Below are positions 46,550 through 55,304 of a stretch of 64,000 nt of DNA, one piece after another. Position 1 is the stretch's first letter. The number at the start of each line of letters is the position of its first letter. This DNA is from Bradyrhizobium guangzhouense (lineage in GTDB: Bacteria > Pseudomonadota > Alphaproteobacteria > Rhizobiales > Xanthobacteraceae), in contig NZ_CP030053.1 of the NCBI RefSeq assembly GCF_004114955.1, forward strand, positions 3,348,001 through 3,412,000, written 5' to 3'. Position numbers and translations under genes: made by a program. The notes below the pieces were generated by a model, which saw nothing but the letters and a program-made list of their open reading frames with translations, was not told where the DNA came from and made no database searches.

Positions 46550-48012
46550 CGGCTGAGGAAGTAGAGATCTCCGGCGTCCTGGAGCGGGTCAAGACCGGAG
46601 TCGAAGCCTTCGATGACCTCGTCATGGGTGGTTTGCCGCGGGCGCGTTCGACGGTGGTCGGCGGCACGCCCGGCAGCGGAAAGACGGTGTTCGCTACTCA
46701 GTTCTTGGCCCATGGCATTACGCATTTCGACGAGAATGGCGTGCTGGTCACGTTCGAAGAGCCACCCGCCGACATCGAGGCCAACATGAGTGGCTTCGGT
46801 TGGGACCTGGCAAAATGGAGGAAGGGCGGTCGCCTTGCGTTCGTCGACGCCAGCCCACCGCCAAACGACGAGCTTGTCATCGGAGACTTCGACCTTGCGG
46901 GGTTGCTGTCGCGAATTCAACATGCGGCCAAAAGCGTCAATGCCCAGCGGGTCGTGCTGGATTCGCTGACGCAATTGTTCGATCATTTCATCGGCGATCC
47001 GAAGATCCTGCGTCGAGAACTGTTTCATATCAGCACTGCGCTCAAGAAGTCCGGGCTGACCGTATTGATGACGGCAGAGCGGAATAGCGAGTACGGTGAG
47101 ATCACGCGCCATCGTCTCGAGGAGTTCGTGGCGGACAACGTCGTGATTTTGCGAAACGTCCTCTACCGCGAAAAGCGCCGTCGCACGATCGAGGTTCTGA
47201 AGATGCGCGGCAGCCATCACGTCGAAGGCGAGGCGCCGTTCACGCTGCTCGGCGGCCGCGGCATGGTGGCAATCCCGCTATCGTCCCTTCGATTGGAGCA
47301 ACATTCGAGCAACGTCCGCGTGACGAGCGGCAATTCCGATATCGATGAAATGTGCGGAGGAGGGTTCTTCCGGGACAGTGTCACGCTCGTGAGCGGAGCG
47401 ACGGGTACGGGCAAGACGCTCCTCACGACCAATTTCGTCTCCGGCGGCGTCGAGGCCGGCGAGAAGGTTCTGATGTTCGGTTACGAGGAGAGCCGCGGCC
47501 AGCTCTTCCGCAACGCCAGCGGCTGGGGGGCGGATTTCGCCCGCATGGAGGCCGAAGGCCGGCTGAAGGTCGTCAGCCTTTACCCTGAAGCGCAGGGATT
47601 GCCCGATCATCTGCTGACCATCCAGGGAATGGTCGATGAATTCAAGCCCAACCGCATTGCGGTGGACAGCCTCTCGGCGCTGGAGCGTATCGCTCCGGAG
47701 ACCGGTTTCCGCGAGTTCCTGATCAGCCTGACTTCATTCATCAAGAAAAGAGAGATCGCAGGCCTATGCACCGCCACGAGCAAGTCGCTGCTCGGTGGCG
47801 AGAGCGCGAGCGAGCAGCATATCTCCACGATGACCGACTCCATTATCCTGCTGCGCTACATCCAGGAGCAGGAGATCATGCATCGCGGCTTGATGGTGCT
47901 GAAGATGCGCGGCAGCGAGCATGCCAAGGAGATCCGGCGATTTTCCATCGATGGTTCGGGTATGCATTTGGGCGAGCCGTTCAAGGAAGCCCCGAACGTA
48001 TTCCGAGAATGA
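46546..48012 (+). CDS. kaiC: KaiC-like double-domain ATPase/autokinase
   Basis: A 488-residue RecA-type protein with two tandem domains. CI: Walker A GGTPGSGKT (39-47), catalytic Glu pair TFEEPP (71-72). CII: Walker A SGATGTGKT (283-291), Glu pair GYEESR (314-315). The autophosphorylation site is conserved: HISTMTD (425-431), where Ser427 and Thr428 align with Ser431 and Thr432 of the cyanobacterial protein, and Ser422 takes the place of Thr426. The C-terminus stops about 30 residues after KMRGS, shorter than in cyanobacteria, so the KaiA-binding tail is missing or reduced, in line with the absence of kaiA here. It probably forms a hexamer and works as an hourglass timer or stress regulator. 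Coupled to kaiB upstream and to the kinase downstream. Confidence 0.92.
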   Translation: MTAEEVEISGVLERVKTGVEAFDDLVMGGLPRARSTVVGGTPGSGKTVFATQFLAHGITHFDENGVLVTFEEPPADIEANMSGFGWDLAKWRKGGRLAFVDASPPPNDELVIGDFDLAGLLSRIQHAAKSVNAQRVVLDSLTQLFDHFIGDPKILRRELFHISTALKKSGLTVLMTAERNSEYGEITRHRLEEFVADNVVILRNVLYREKRRRTIEVLKMRGSHHVEGEAPFTLLGGRGMVAIPLSSLRLEQHSSNVRVTSGNSDIDEMCGGGFFRDSVTLVSGATGTGKTLLTTNFVSGGVEAGEKVLMFGYEESRGQLFRNASGWGADFARMEAEGRLKVVSLYPEAQGLPDHLLTIQGMVDEFKPNRIAVDSLSALERIAPETGFREFLISLTSFIKKREIAGLCTATSKSLLGGESASEQHISTMTDSIILLRYIQEQEIMHRGLMVLKMRGSEHAKEIRRFSIDGSGMHLGEPFKEAPNVFRE

Positions 48013-50000
48013 GATCCGAACGAGCGGCAGCTGGAATTCGCATGACGGACAACGAGAGCGGCTCGAAGGTCGAGCAGTCGGACTTTCAGTTCCTGATCGA
48101 AAAGAATGCGGACGGAATCATCGTCGTGGATGAGGCCGGGCTCGTGCTGTTCGCCAATCCGGCGGCGGAACGCCTGTTCGGCCAGCGGTCCAGCGATCTC
48201 ATCGGCTCTCCGATCGGGCTTCCGATCGTTGTCGACGAGATGAGCGAGATTGCAATCCACCAGCCGGGAGGCGGATTGGTGGATGCGGAGATCCGCACGG
48301 TGGAAACCATCTGGGACGGTCGTCCCGCCCGTCTTGCCAGCGTGCGCGATGTTTCCGAGCGTCGGGCCATGGAAGATCGCACGCGGCACGCGGCCAAGAT
48401 GGAGGCGATCGGGCGCCTGACCGCAGGCATCGCGCACGACTTCAACAATCTGCTGGCCGTGGTCTTGGGCAATCTGGAGAGCGCAACGCGCCGTATCGAC
48501 CGGGAACGCAGCGAACTGGGCTCCTTGCTCGACAATGCCACGCGCGGCGCGCAACAGGCCGTGCTCCTGACCAGCAAGCTGCTCGCTTTTGCCAGGCGTA
48601 AACCCCTCGAATTTCGTCTCGTCGATCTGTCCGACCTGCTCGCCAGCATGTCGGATTTGCTCCAGCGTACGTTCGACGAGAGGATTGCCGTGCGCGCGGA
48701 TATTCCGAGCGGGCTTTGGGCCGTGGAGGTCGACCCGACGGAACTCGAGGCGGCGATCCTCAATCTGGCGGTCAATGCGCGCGATGCGATGCCTGATGGC
48801 GGCGAGCTCGTGATCACGACGGAGAACGTCGATTTTGCATGTGATGACGCTGAAGAGGACGGCGGCAAGGCAGGGCCTCACGTCAGGATCTCGGTCTCGG
48901 ATAGCGGAGAAGGCATGACGGCTGACGTCCTGAACCGGGTCTTGGAGCCGTTCTTTACGACCAAGGGCGATGGGCGAGGGACCGGTCTCGGGTTGAGCCA
49001 GGTTTACGGCTTTGCCAAACAGAGCGGGGGTCATCTCAGGCTTCGCAGTGAACCCAATGCCGGGACCAGGATCGATATCTATCTGCCCAAGGCGACAAGT
49101 TCGGATCAGATGTCTGCGCCGGCCGAGCCCAGATCCGAACTCACGATCCCGCGGGCGCGCGGCGGCGAAACGATCCTCGCCGTTGAAGACGACGAGGATG
49201 TCCGCGCCATCACCGTGGGTAATCTGCGGGAGCTCGGCTACACCGTCGTCGAGGCCGCTGACGCAGATGCGGCGCTCCGCTTTCTGCAGAGACAGGAGAC
49301 GTTCGATCTCCTGTTCACGGATCTCGGCCTTCCCGGCAGCATCAACGGCAAGATGCTGGCGGATCGCGCGCGGGCTCTGCATCCGGAATTGAAGGTCTTG
49401 ATCACAACGGCCTACGCCGGCGACGTCTTGATCCGCGAAGGGCGGCTCGATCCGCAAATCGAGCTGCTCAGCAAGCCGTTTTCTTTCGCTGCACTTGGCA
49501 ACCGGATTCGCGGATTGCTCGACAGCGGGCGTTCAGGGCCGGGCCGTGTCCTTCTGGTCGAAGACGAGTTTCTCTTGAACTTGCTCGTCACGGACATGCT
49601 TGCGGAGGCCGGATTCTCGGTGGATGCGGCGGCGAGCTTCGGGGAAGCCGCGACCAAGGCGCATTCAGGAATCGACGATCTGGTCGGAGCCGTCGTTGAT
49701 CTCGGGCTTCCGGACAGGCCCGGAGACGAGCTGGTCACGGAATTGCGCGCCTTGTATCCCGACCTTCCCGTCGTGTTGGCGACCGGCTACGCGGACGAGG
49801 ATGTCAGAAGCCGCTTCTCGGTGGCAAAGGGCGTGCAGCTGCTGACAAAGCCGTTCGACCTCGAGGGGCTGAAGGCTGCCCTCTGCCGGGCAGGCGTCAG
49901 GATTGTCCTTCCCATGCAAGACGTTCAGGCTCGACCCGGTCAAGTCGCGGCACCCGTTCGCCAGGGCAGGGCAGCCGGATCTTCGGGCACCACGGCGTGA
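48009..50000 (+). CDS. Hybrid histidine kinase with PAS and two receiver domains
   Basis: A 663-residue cytoplasmic kinase. PAS at about 24-120; dimerisation/phosphoacceptor helix with His143 (AGIAHDFNNLL, HisKA_4-like); ATP-binding domain with NLAVNARDA (252-260), DSGEGM (298-303) and GTGLGLS (324-330); receiver 1 with Asp438 and Lys489 (LLSKPF); receiver 2 with Asp564 and Lys614 (LLTKPF). There is no transmembrane helix, so it senses an internal cue. ATG 48009 overlaps the kaiC stop (ATGA); ATG 48042 is an alternative. Coupling to kaiBC suggests it reads the state of KaiC, as SasA does in cyanobacteria, though SasA has a KaiB-like sensor and this one does not. The last 30 residues are disordered. 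Confidence 0.9.
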   Translation: MRSERAAAGIRMTDNESGSKVEQSDFQFLIEKNADGIIVVDEAGLVLFANPAAERLFGQRSSDLIGSPIGLPIVVDEMSEIAIHQPGGGLVDAEIRTVETIWDGRPARLASVRDVSERRAMEDRTRHAAKMEAIGRLTAGIAHDFNNLLAVVLGNLESATRRIDRERSELGSLLDNATRGAQQAVLLTSKLLAFARRKPLEFRLVDLSDLLASMSDLLQRTFDERIAVRADIPSGLWAVEVDPTELEAAILNLAVNARDAMPDGGELVITTENVDFACDDAEEDGGKAGPHVRISVSDSGEGMTADVLNRVLEPFFTTKGDGRGTGLGLSQVYGFAKQSGGHLRLRSEPNAGTRIDIYLPKATSSDQMSAPAEPRSELTIPRARGGETILAVEDDEDVRAITVGNLRELGYTVVEAADADAALRFLQRQETFDLLFTDLGLPGSINGKMLADRARALHPELKVLITTAYAGDVLIREGRLDPQIELLSKPFSFAALGNRIRGLLDSGRSGPGRVLLVEDEFLLNLLVTDMLAEAGFSVDAAASFGEAATKAHSGIDDLVGAVVDLGLPDRPGDELVTELRALYPDLPVVLATGYADEDVRSRFSVAKGVQLLTKPFDLEGLKAALCRAGVRIVLPMQDVQARPGQVAAPVRQGRAAGSSGTTA

Positions 50001-50085
50001 GCCGAGCAACAGCCTCAAATCCGGGCCGGCCCATTCCAGGAGTTTGACCGACTTGGAGGAGGCTCGATCCCGGCGCGCCATCAGC

Positions 50086-50118
50086 GGGGATGCCATGATG
50101 ACATCCTACCCCTGTTTT
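50086..50118 (+). terminator. Possible terminator after the kinase gene
   Basis: GGGGATG (50086-50092) can pair with CATCC and CCCC (50102-50112) with a 2-nt bulge and a 9-nt loop; TGTTTT follows. It lies between the kinase and the convergent sugar permease. The stem is imperfect, so this is tentative. Confidence 0.3.
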
Positions 50119-50231
50119 GCCCGACGCGTCAAACGAAATTGCGGAAATAGCGCATTTTCGCTCGTGCCGGAATTCCCCAATGATTTGTACTGTGCATGGG
50201 GTTGTTTTCGCGGTTTTGTTTCGAGGGGCGA

Positions 50232-51260
50232 TCACTCCGCCGTTTTTTCTCTCAGCCGCTGCGCATAGACGTTGATCACCAGCGCCGCCAGCAGGATCAG
50301 GCCGCGGATCAGGATCTTCAGAAAGCTGTCGATGTTGACGTGGTCGAGGCCGTTGTTGAGCACGCCGAGCACGAACAGTCCCACGATGGTGTTGCCGATG
50401 CCGCCGCGGCCACCGAACAGGCTGGTGCCGCCGACGACGACGGCGGCGATGGAGTCCAGCAGATAGGTGTCGAACTCGTTCTGCTGCGCGCTGCCGAAAT
50501 GGGCAACGCCGAGCATGCCGCCGATGCCGGAGCAGACCGCGGAGATGATCATCACGGCACCCAGGATGAGCTTGACGTTGAGGCCGGAATATTCGGCCGC
50601 CTCGCGGTTGCCGCCGACCATGTAGACGTAGCGGCCGAAGCGCGTGTAGGTCAGCACCAGGTGCCCGGCGAGCAGCATGATGGCGGCGACGATGACGATC
50701 CAGGGGACGCCGCCGATCGAGCCGGAGCCGAGCGTGCTGATGAGGTTCGGGACCTTGTAGGCGATCTGCCCGCGTACCAGCAGGGCCGAGATGCCGGCCG
50801 CGATCTGCATCATGGCGAGCGTCATGATGAAGGAGGGGATGCCGATCACCGTCAGCCCCAGCGCATTGACGAGGCCGAGAGCCGCGCAGAGCAGAAGCGA
50901 CAGGATGATCGCGATCGCGCCGGGCAGCGGGATGTTGGCGATGTTGACGTAGGACTCCTGCAGCGTGAAGTAGGCGACGGCGATGCCGGTGACGTTGGCG
51001 ATGCTGGCGATGGAGAGGTCGATCTCGGCGCAGAGAATCACGAAGGTAAGGCCGACGGCGATGATGCCCGTGACCGACACCTGCGTCAGGATATTGCCGA
51101 GGTTGTCGATGGTCGCGAAGGAGGGGCTGGCGAAGGCGAAGAAGGCGGACAGGAAGATCAGCGTCAGGAACGGCGCGATGTTGCGCATCTGCGAGCGCAG
51201 GAAGGTCGCAACGCCCCGCGGGCGCGGGCTTGCTGCTGGTGCCGTCTCACTGCTCGCCAT
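50232..51260 (-). CDS. Sugar-type ABC transporter permease (RbsC-like)
   Basis: A 342-residue inner-membrane permease of the ribose/galactose class with 8-10 helices. The segment VGGTSLFGGRGGIGNTIVGL near residue 275 is the family signature. ATG 51260 has GGAGAAG upstream. It is the last gene of a leftward operon: binding protein, ATPase, permease, with gaps of 23 and 12 nt. Substrate unknown. Confidence 0.92.
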   Translation of the reverse strand: MASSETAPAASPRPRGVATFLRSQMRNIAPFLTLIFLSAFFAFASPSFATIDNLGNILTQVSVTGIIAVGLTFVILCAEIDLSIASIANVTGIAVAYFTLQESYVNIANIPLPGAIAIILSLLLCAALGLVNALGLTVIGIPSFIMTLAMMQIAAGISALLVRGQIAYKVPNLISTLGSGSIGGVPWIVIVAAIMLLAGHLVLTYTRFGRYVYMVGGNREAAEYSGLNVKLILGAVMIISAVCSGIGGMLGVAHFGSAQQNEFDTYLLDSIAAVVVGGTSLFGGRGGIGNTIVGLFVLGVLNNGLDHVNIDSFLKILIRGLILLAALVINVYAQRLREKTAE

Positions 51261-51272
51261 GGTGCTTCTCCG

Positions 51273-52772
51273 TCACGCCGCTTCCAGCAGGCGGTCCTTG
51301 CTGACCGGCTCGTTCTTGAATTCCCGCACCAGGGCGCCGCGCTTGAGCACCAGGATGCGGTCCGCCAGCGACAACACCGTTTCCGGCTCGGTCGACAGTA
51401 CGATGATCGCGAGCCCCCTGGCGCGAAGGTCGCGGACGATGTTGATGACGTCGTTCTTGGCGCCGACATCCATGCCGCGCGTCGGCTCGCACAGCACCAG
51501 GAGCTTGGGCGGATAGGTCAGCCATTTTGCCAGCGCGACCTTCTGCTGGTTGCCGCCGGAGAGCATGCCGAGATCGAGCCCGACCACCGGCGGCCTGATC
51601 TGCAGTTGCTCGACCTGGCGCTGGGCGATGACGCGCTCCTGTGCCGGCTTGAGCAATAGCGACGAGATGCGATCGAGGATGCTGATCGAGATGTTCTTGT
51701 AGACCGGCTCCTGGTGAAACAGCATGGCGCGCCGGCTCTCCGGCACCAGCGCCACGCCCGCGCGCCGTGCCGCCGCCGTGCTGGCGAAGGTCTTCGGCCG
51801 GCCCTCGACTACAAGCGTGCCGGCATCGGGCTTCAGCTTGCCGAACAGGATGCGCGACAGCTCCTGCTGGCCGCAGCCCATGAAGCCGTAGATGCCGAGC
51901 ACCTCGCCGGCGCGGGCCTCGAAGGAGACGTCCTTGAGGCTGCGCGCCAGCGACAGCTGGTCGACCTTCAGCACGACGGAGCTGTCGCTCGGTCTCGGCA
52001 GCATCAGATCGTCGGTGTAGCTGTGCTCGAGCGCTTCGCCGCCGCGACCGATCATGGCCTCGATCAGCGCGCCCTTGGTGGTGGCGGTGCTTGCCGTCTC
52101 CGCGACCTTCCGCCCGTTGCGGAAGACGGTGACCGTGTCGGAGACGCGAAGAATGTCCTCGATGAAATGCGAGATGAAGACGATGGCGGTGCCTTCCTCA
52201 CGCAGCCGCCGCAGCGTCGTAAACAGCCGCTCGACCTCGGGCGGCGAGAGAGCGGAGGTCGGCTCGTCCAGGATGACGATGCGGGCGCCCGAAAACAGCA
52301 CGCGGGCGATCTCGATCAGCTGCTGCAACCCGATCGGCAGGTCGCCGAGCCTCGACATCGGATCGACATCGATGCCGAAGCGGGCGAGCTGCTCGCCGGC
52401 CTCGCGCGCCATCCGCCGCCATTGCACGAGGCCAAGGCGGTTGGTCGGCTGGTTGCCGAGGAAGACGTTCTCCGCGACCGTGAGATCGGGCGCGACCGAG
52501 AGCTCCTGATGCACCATGGCGATGCCGGCGGCGTGCGCGTCGCGCGCCGAGCGGAAATGGGTCTCCTGGCCGTCGATCAGGAAGCGGCCGGAAAATTCGG
52601 TGTGCACGCCGGCGATGATCTTCATCAGCGTGCTTTTTCCTGCGCCGTTCTCGCCGACGAGACCGTGGATCTCGCCGGGGAGAAGCGCGAAGTCGACACC
52701 ACGAAGCGCTTCGACGCCGCCGAAGCTCTTCGTGATGCCCTGCAGTTCCAGGATGGGACGTCCCTCAGACAT
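51273..52772 (-). CDS. Sugar-type ABC transporter ATPase, two ABC domains (RbsA-like)
   Basis: A 499-residue ATPase with two fused ABC domains. N-terminal domain: Walker A GENGAGKST, signature region LPIGLQQLIEIARVL, Walker B IVILDEPTSAL. C-terminal domain: degenerate P-loop GFMGCGQQE (no Lys-Ser/Thr), LSGGNQQKVALAKWL, LLVLCEPTRGMDVGAK. This asymmetric pattern is normal for RbsA/XylG/MglA proteins. It lies between the binding protein and permease genes. Confidence 0.93.
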   Translation of the reverse strand: MSEGRPILELQGITKSFGGVEALRGVDFALLPGEIHGLVGENGAGKSTLMKIIAGVHTEFSGRFLIDGQETHFRSARDAHAAGIAMVHQELSVAPDLTVAENVFLGNQPTNRLGLVQWRRMAREAGEQLARFGIDVDPMSRLGDLPIGLQQLIEIARVLFSGARIVILDEPTSALSPPEVERLFTTLRRLREEGTAIVFISHFIEDILRVSDTVTVFRNGRKVAETASTATTKGALIEAMIGRGGEALEHSYTDDLMLPRPSDSSVVLKVDQLSLARSLKDVSFEARAGEVLGIYGFMGCGQQELSRILFGKLKPDAGTLVVEGRPKTFASTAAARRAGVALVPESRRAMLFHQEPVYKNISISILDRISSLLLKPAQERVIAQRQVEQLQIRPPVVGLDLGMLSGGNQQKVALAKWLTYPPKLLVLCEPTRGMDVGAKNDVINIVRDLRARGLAIIVLSTEPETVLSLADRILVLKRGALVREFKNEPVSKDRLLEAA

Positions 52773-52795
52773 GCAAGCTCAGGTCTTGGAGGATT

Positions 52796-53818
52796 TCAGA
52801 TCAGGAAGTGATCTTCCATCCACTGCATGCCGGCGGCATTGGCCTTGGTCACAACAGGGCCGTCGGTGACGACGTTCTTGGGGATGCCCTGGCCGCTCTT
52901 CTCACCGCCAGCAACCGCCGCAACACCCGCGACGATCGCGCCGCCGTGGATGCGGCAGGACGGATTGCGGACGGTTGCGAACATCCGGCCCTCGCTCACC
53001 GCCTGGATCGCCGGCGGCATCGCGTCGACACCTCCGATCAGGATGTTGGTGCGGTTGTGCGCCTTCATGATGTTGGCGGCCGCCAGCGCCATGTCGTCAT
53101 TGTGGAAGAAGGCCGCGTCGATCTGCGGGTACTTGGTCAGATAGGTTTCCCAGAGCCGCGCGGTCTTGGAGACGTCCCAATCGGCCGGCTGGGTGTCGAG
53201 CACCTCGATCCCGGGGAATTGCTTCACGACCGAGTTGAAGCCTTTGGCACGACCCTGTGCGCCGGTGTGGCCGAGCGCTCCTTGCGTCATGATGATCTTG
53301 CCCTTGCCGCCCATCGCATTGCACAGCGCCTGCGTCACCGAGGCGCCCATGAACTCGTTGTCGGGGGCGAGGAAGGAGTGAACGTTGATCTGGTCGAGCG
53401 GCGCAATCAGTGTATCCATGTCGATGACGGGCGTGCCGGCGTCGATCATCTTCTGCACGGGCTGGGTCAGCGTGCCGATGCCGAACGCCTGGATCGCGAC
53501 GAAATCCCATTTCTGCGAGGCCATGTTGTCGATCGCGGCGCGTTGCTTCACGGCATCGAGCTGACCGTCGAACCAGGTGACTTCGACATTGAACAGTTTG
53601 CCCCAGAATTCCGCGGCCTGCTTGCCCTGCGCGCACCAGGTCGCCTGGAGGCCCGCGTTGGAGAACGCCGCCTTCAGCGGCTTCTCGCTTCGTCCCATTT
53701 CGGCTGCCAATGCTGGGTTTATGCCCATGCTGCCGAGGATGGCAGTCGCGGCGCCGGCGGTCGCAGCCGCCTGAAGAAGATCGCGCCTCGTCGTCGAGAA
53801 ATCTTTCGTCCCGGACAT
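52796..53818 (-). CDS. Sugar-type ABC transporter substrate-binding protein with Tat signal
   Basis: A 340-residue periplasmic binding protein of the ribose-binding (PBP1) class. The N-terminus has a twin-arginine signal (TTRRDLLQAAATAGAAT), so it is exported folded, which is less usual for this family. The mature part shows LKAAFSNAGLQATWCAQGKQ, IDMDTLIAPLDQ and FFHNDDMALAA, typical of the two-lobed fold. ATG 53818 has GGGAGCG upstream; the frame is open to 53905 but with no support. Ligand unknown. First gene of the leftward operon; upstream is the globin gene on the same strand, 138 nt away. Confidence 0.9.
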   Translation of the reverse strand: MSGTKDFSTTRRDLLQAAATAGAATAILGSMGINPALAAEMGRSEKPLKAAFSNAGLQATWCAQGKQAAEFWGKLFNVEVTWFDGQLDAVKQRAAIDNMASQKWDFVAIQAFGIGTLTQPVQKMIDAGTPVIDMDTLIAPLDQINVHSFLAPDNEFMGASVTQALCNAMGGKGKIIMTQGALGHTGAQGRAKGFNSVVKQFPGIEVLDTQPADWDVSKTARLWETYLTKYPQIDAAFFHNDDMALAAANIMKAHNRTNILIGGVDAMPPAIQAVSEGRMFATVRNPSCRIHGGAIVAGVAAVAGGEKSGQGIPKNVVTDGPVVTKANAAGMQWMEDHFLI

Positions 53819-53956
53819 CGCTCGCTCCCATATACTTTGTCGTCGGCGCGTCATTGGTTGCGCTACCGATCCGGAAAGTGTCTCACAAGAAATGATGCCA
53901 CTCAATGCGCAATCAATGGTGAGATTGTCACGGCTGCGTTGGTGCAGCGCAAAGCG

Positions 53957-54361
53957 TTACGCTGCGCTGCCTGCGAAGTCCTGGATCTCCACGAGGAAGG
54001 TGTCCCACGCTTGAGCAATGTTCGGCGACCATGCATCGTCGAGCAGCTCGCGCAACGTATCCCGGATCACGCCGAAGAAGGCGATGAACAGCTCGCGCGG
54101 CGTGCCATAGGCGGCATGCGAGGCGGCTTCGCAGGCGATCAGCCTGAAATGGCCACTGCGCTCGCCTGCGAAATCGAGGATCGCCTCGATCGTCAACGCG
54201 AGCATCGATCCCATCACGAACTCGCTCCCCTGTGTGCGGAACATTGTCCGCGTCTCAGGATGCTCATCGAAAAGCCGTCGGTAGACGAGGGGAGCCAGGT
54301 CCGTGCGACGCAAGGCTGCGAGCTCAAAGCTCCGTTCGATCGGATTGGGGGAGGCATCCAT
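53957..54361 (-). CDS. Single-domain globin
   Basis: A 134-residue globin-like protein. The proximal haem ligand is likely His82 in SHAAYGTPRELF, which matches the F-helix H-x-x-Y-G pattern of bacterial single-domain globins and flavohaemoglobins; LVYRRLFDEHPETRTMF covers the B-C-D region, and Trp119 lies in the H helix. There is no reductase domain. It may bind O2 or NO. The start is either ATG 54361 or GTG 54367; neither has a strong ribosome binding site. A perfect intrinsic terminator on the same strand lies only 22 nt upstream of the start, so expression may need read-through or a promoter inside that short gap. Confidence 0.8.
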   Translation of the reverse strand: MDASPNPIERSFELAALRRTDLAPLVYRRLFDEHPETRTMFRTQGSEFVMGSMLALTIEAILDFAGERSGHFRLIACEAASHAAYGTPRELFIAFFGVIRDTLRELLDDAWSPNIAQAWDTFLVEIQDFAGSAA

Positions 54362-54382
54362 CGTCACATCAGCCGCGCAGAT

Positions 54383-54411
54383 AAAAAAAGAGCGGGGCCC
54401 TAGCCCCGCTC
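54383..54411 (-). terminator. Strong intrinsic terminator on the minus strand, upstream of the globin gene
   Basis: Read leftward, GAGCGGGGC (54411-54403) pairs perfectly with GCCCCGCTC (54398-54390) around a 4-nt loop, followed directly by seven T (54389-54383). No minus-strand gene lies upstream for more than 1 kb, so it either ends a small RNA or acts as an attenuator for the globin gene. On the plus strand the stem is followed by A residues and would not terminate. Confidence 0.85.
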
Positions 54412-54540
54412 AAAAATTGTGTCGACCCTATTATCCCCGATTCTAAGATTTGATCTTGATTGACGGGGCGACGCTGCGTTTTGCGCGCCAGGGGCTCCTC
54501 CCGAGACTTGGACCACCAGACTTCAACCTCACGGCCAGCC
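54383..54540 (-). ncRNA. Candidate small RNA ending at the terminator
   Basis: The DNA just upstream of the minus-strand terminator can form a second hairpin: CCCCG (54435-54439) with CGGGG (54464-54468), and inside it AAGAT (54445-54449) with ATCTT (54453-54457). A structured stretch that ends in a perfect terminator, with no open gene on this strand, is the usual look of a small RNA gene. The 5' end and promoter are not clear; the right border given is a guess. Confidence 0.35.
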
Positions 54541-54614
54541 TGAGCGAGGGGGATGCTAGATCAACTTTTCTCACTTGTCATCATTTTCAGCAACGATTGT
54601 TCAAAATTCGAGCA

Positions 54615-54665
54615 GTTGACGAAACGATCGGGCTGTTGACGTGGTAAGTATATGACAAATATAAG
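54615..54665 (+). promoter_or_regulatory. Promoter of the copper operon with direct repeats
   Basis: TTGACG (54636-54641) and TATAAG (54660-54665) form a sigma-70-like pair with an 18-nt spacer, 167 nt before pcuA. GTTGACG occurs twice (54615-54621 and 54635-54641), 20 bp apart, about two helix turns, which suggests an activator or repressor site. The operon is known to respond to copper starvation in B. japonicum; the regulator of this site is not known to me. The remaining leader to 54831 holds no gene I can support. Confidence 0.45.
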
Positions 54666-54831
54666 AATTCTGTGGATATGGCGGGTGATGCAGCTGCCTT
54701 AAATGCCAGACACGGCCCGAAAGGAGGGAGCCGTTCGAAGACATTTTTCGAGAAACTTGCGCGGCCCCAACAAGGCTGGCGATGCGATCTCGACTCTGGC
54801 CAGATGCGGTGTTTAGTTAGCAGGCGAACGA

Positions 54832-55218
54832 ATGGTTCGGCGGATGCGCGCACGGCTGCAAAAGTTCTTACCGGTTGTCCTGCTCGCCTTGGTGATGCAG
54901 GTGCTGGCGCCGATTGCCGCGTGCTGGGCGGCCGGCCAAGCCGTTGCCGACCCGCTTGGTCCCGGCATCATCTGCCATGGCGTCAGCGAGCAGGGCACCC
55001 CGAATGACCAGGGTGGTTCGCCGATCGCGCATTCCGGTGCTTGCGCGCTGTGTTGCCTCGCGCAGGCCAACGCCTCCCTCGATTCGCCACCGCACGCGGC
55101 TTTCTCCGTTCCCCTTCGTCATGCCGAGCGCGTGGTGTGGCATGAGGCGGATGCATCCGTTCTCACCGCTCACAAGGGCTCAAGCGCCCAGGCTCGGGGA
55201 CCTCCGCACTTTTCCTGA
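54832..55218 (+). CDS. pcuA: Periplasmic DUF2946-like protein, PcuA
   Basis: A 128-residue exported protein. The N-terminal signal (LQKFLPVVLLALVMQVLAPIAACWA) is followed by a mature part with ICHGVSEQ and the metal-like motif HSGACALCC, the pattern seen in DUF2946 proteins near copper genes. His and Cys could bind copper. The C-terminus is polar. ATG 54832 follows AGGCGA; ATG 54844 is an alternative. It is the first gene of the copper operon and 86 nt before the receptor start. The name follows the pcuABCDE order in B. japonicum, from memory. Molecular role is unknown. Confidence 0.75.
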   Translation: MVRRMRARLQKFLPVVLLALVMQVLAPIAACWAAGQAVADPLGPGIICHGVSEQGTPNDQGGSPIAHSGACALCCLAQANASLDSPPHAAFSVPLRHAERVVWHEADASVLTAHKGSSAQARGPPHFS

Positions 55219-55304
55219 CGACCCCTGGTGTTCGCCGCGGTTGATCCGCCGGCGATTGATGTTGTCGATTGGCCGGAGCGACAGCCGGCGTCAGGAAAGC
55301 AATC

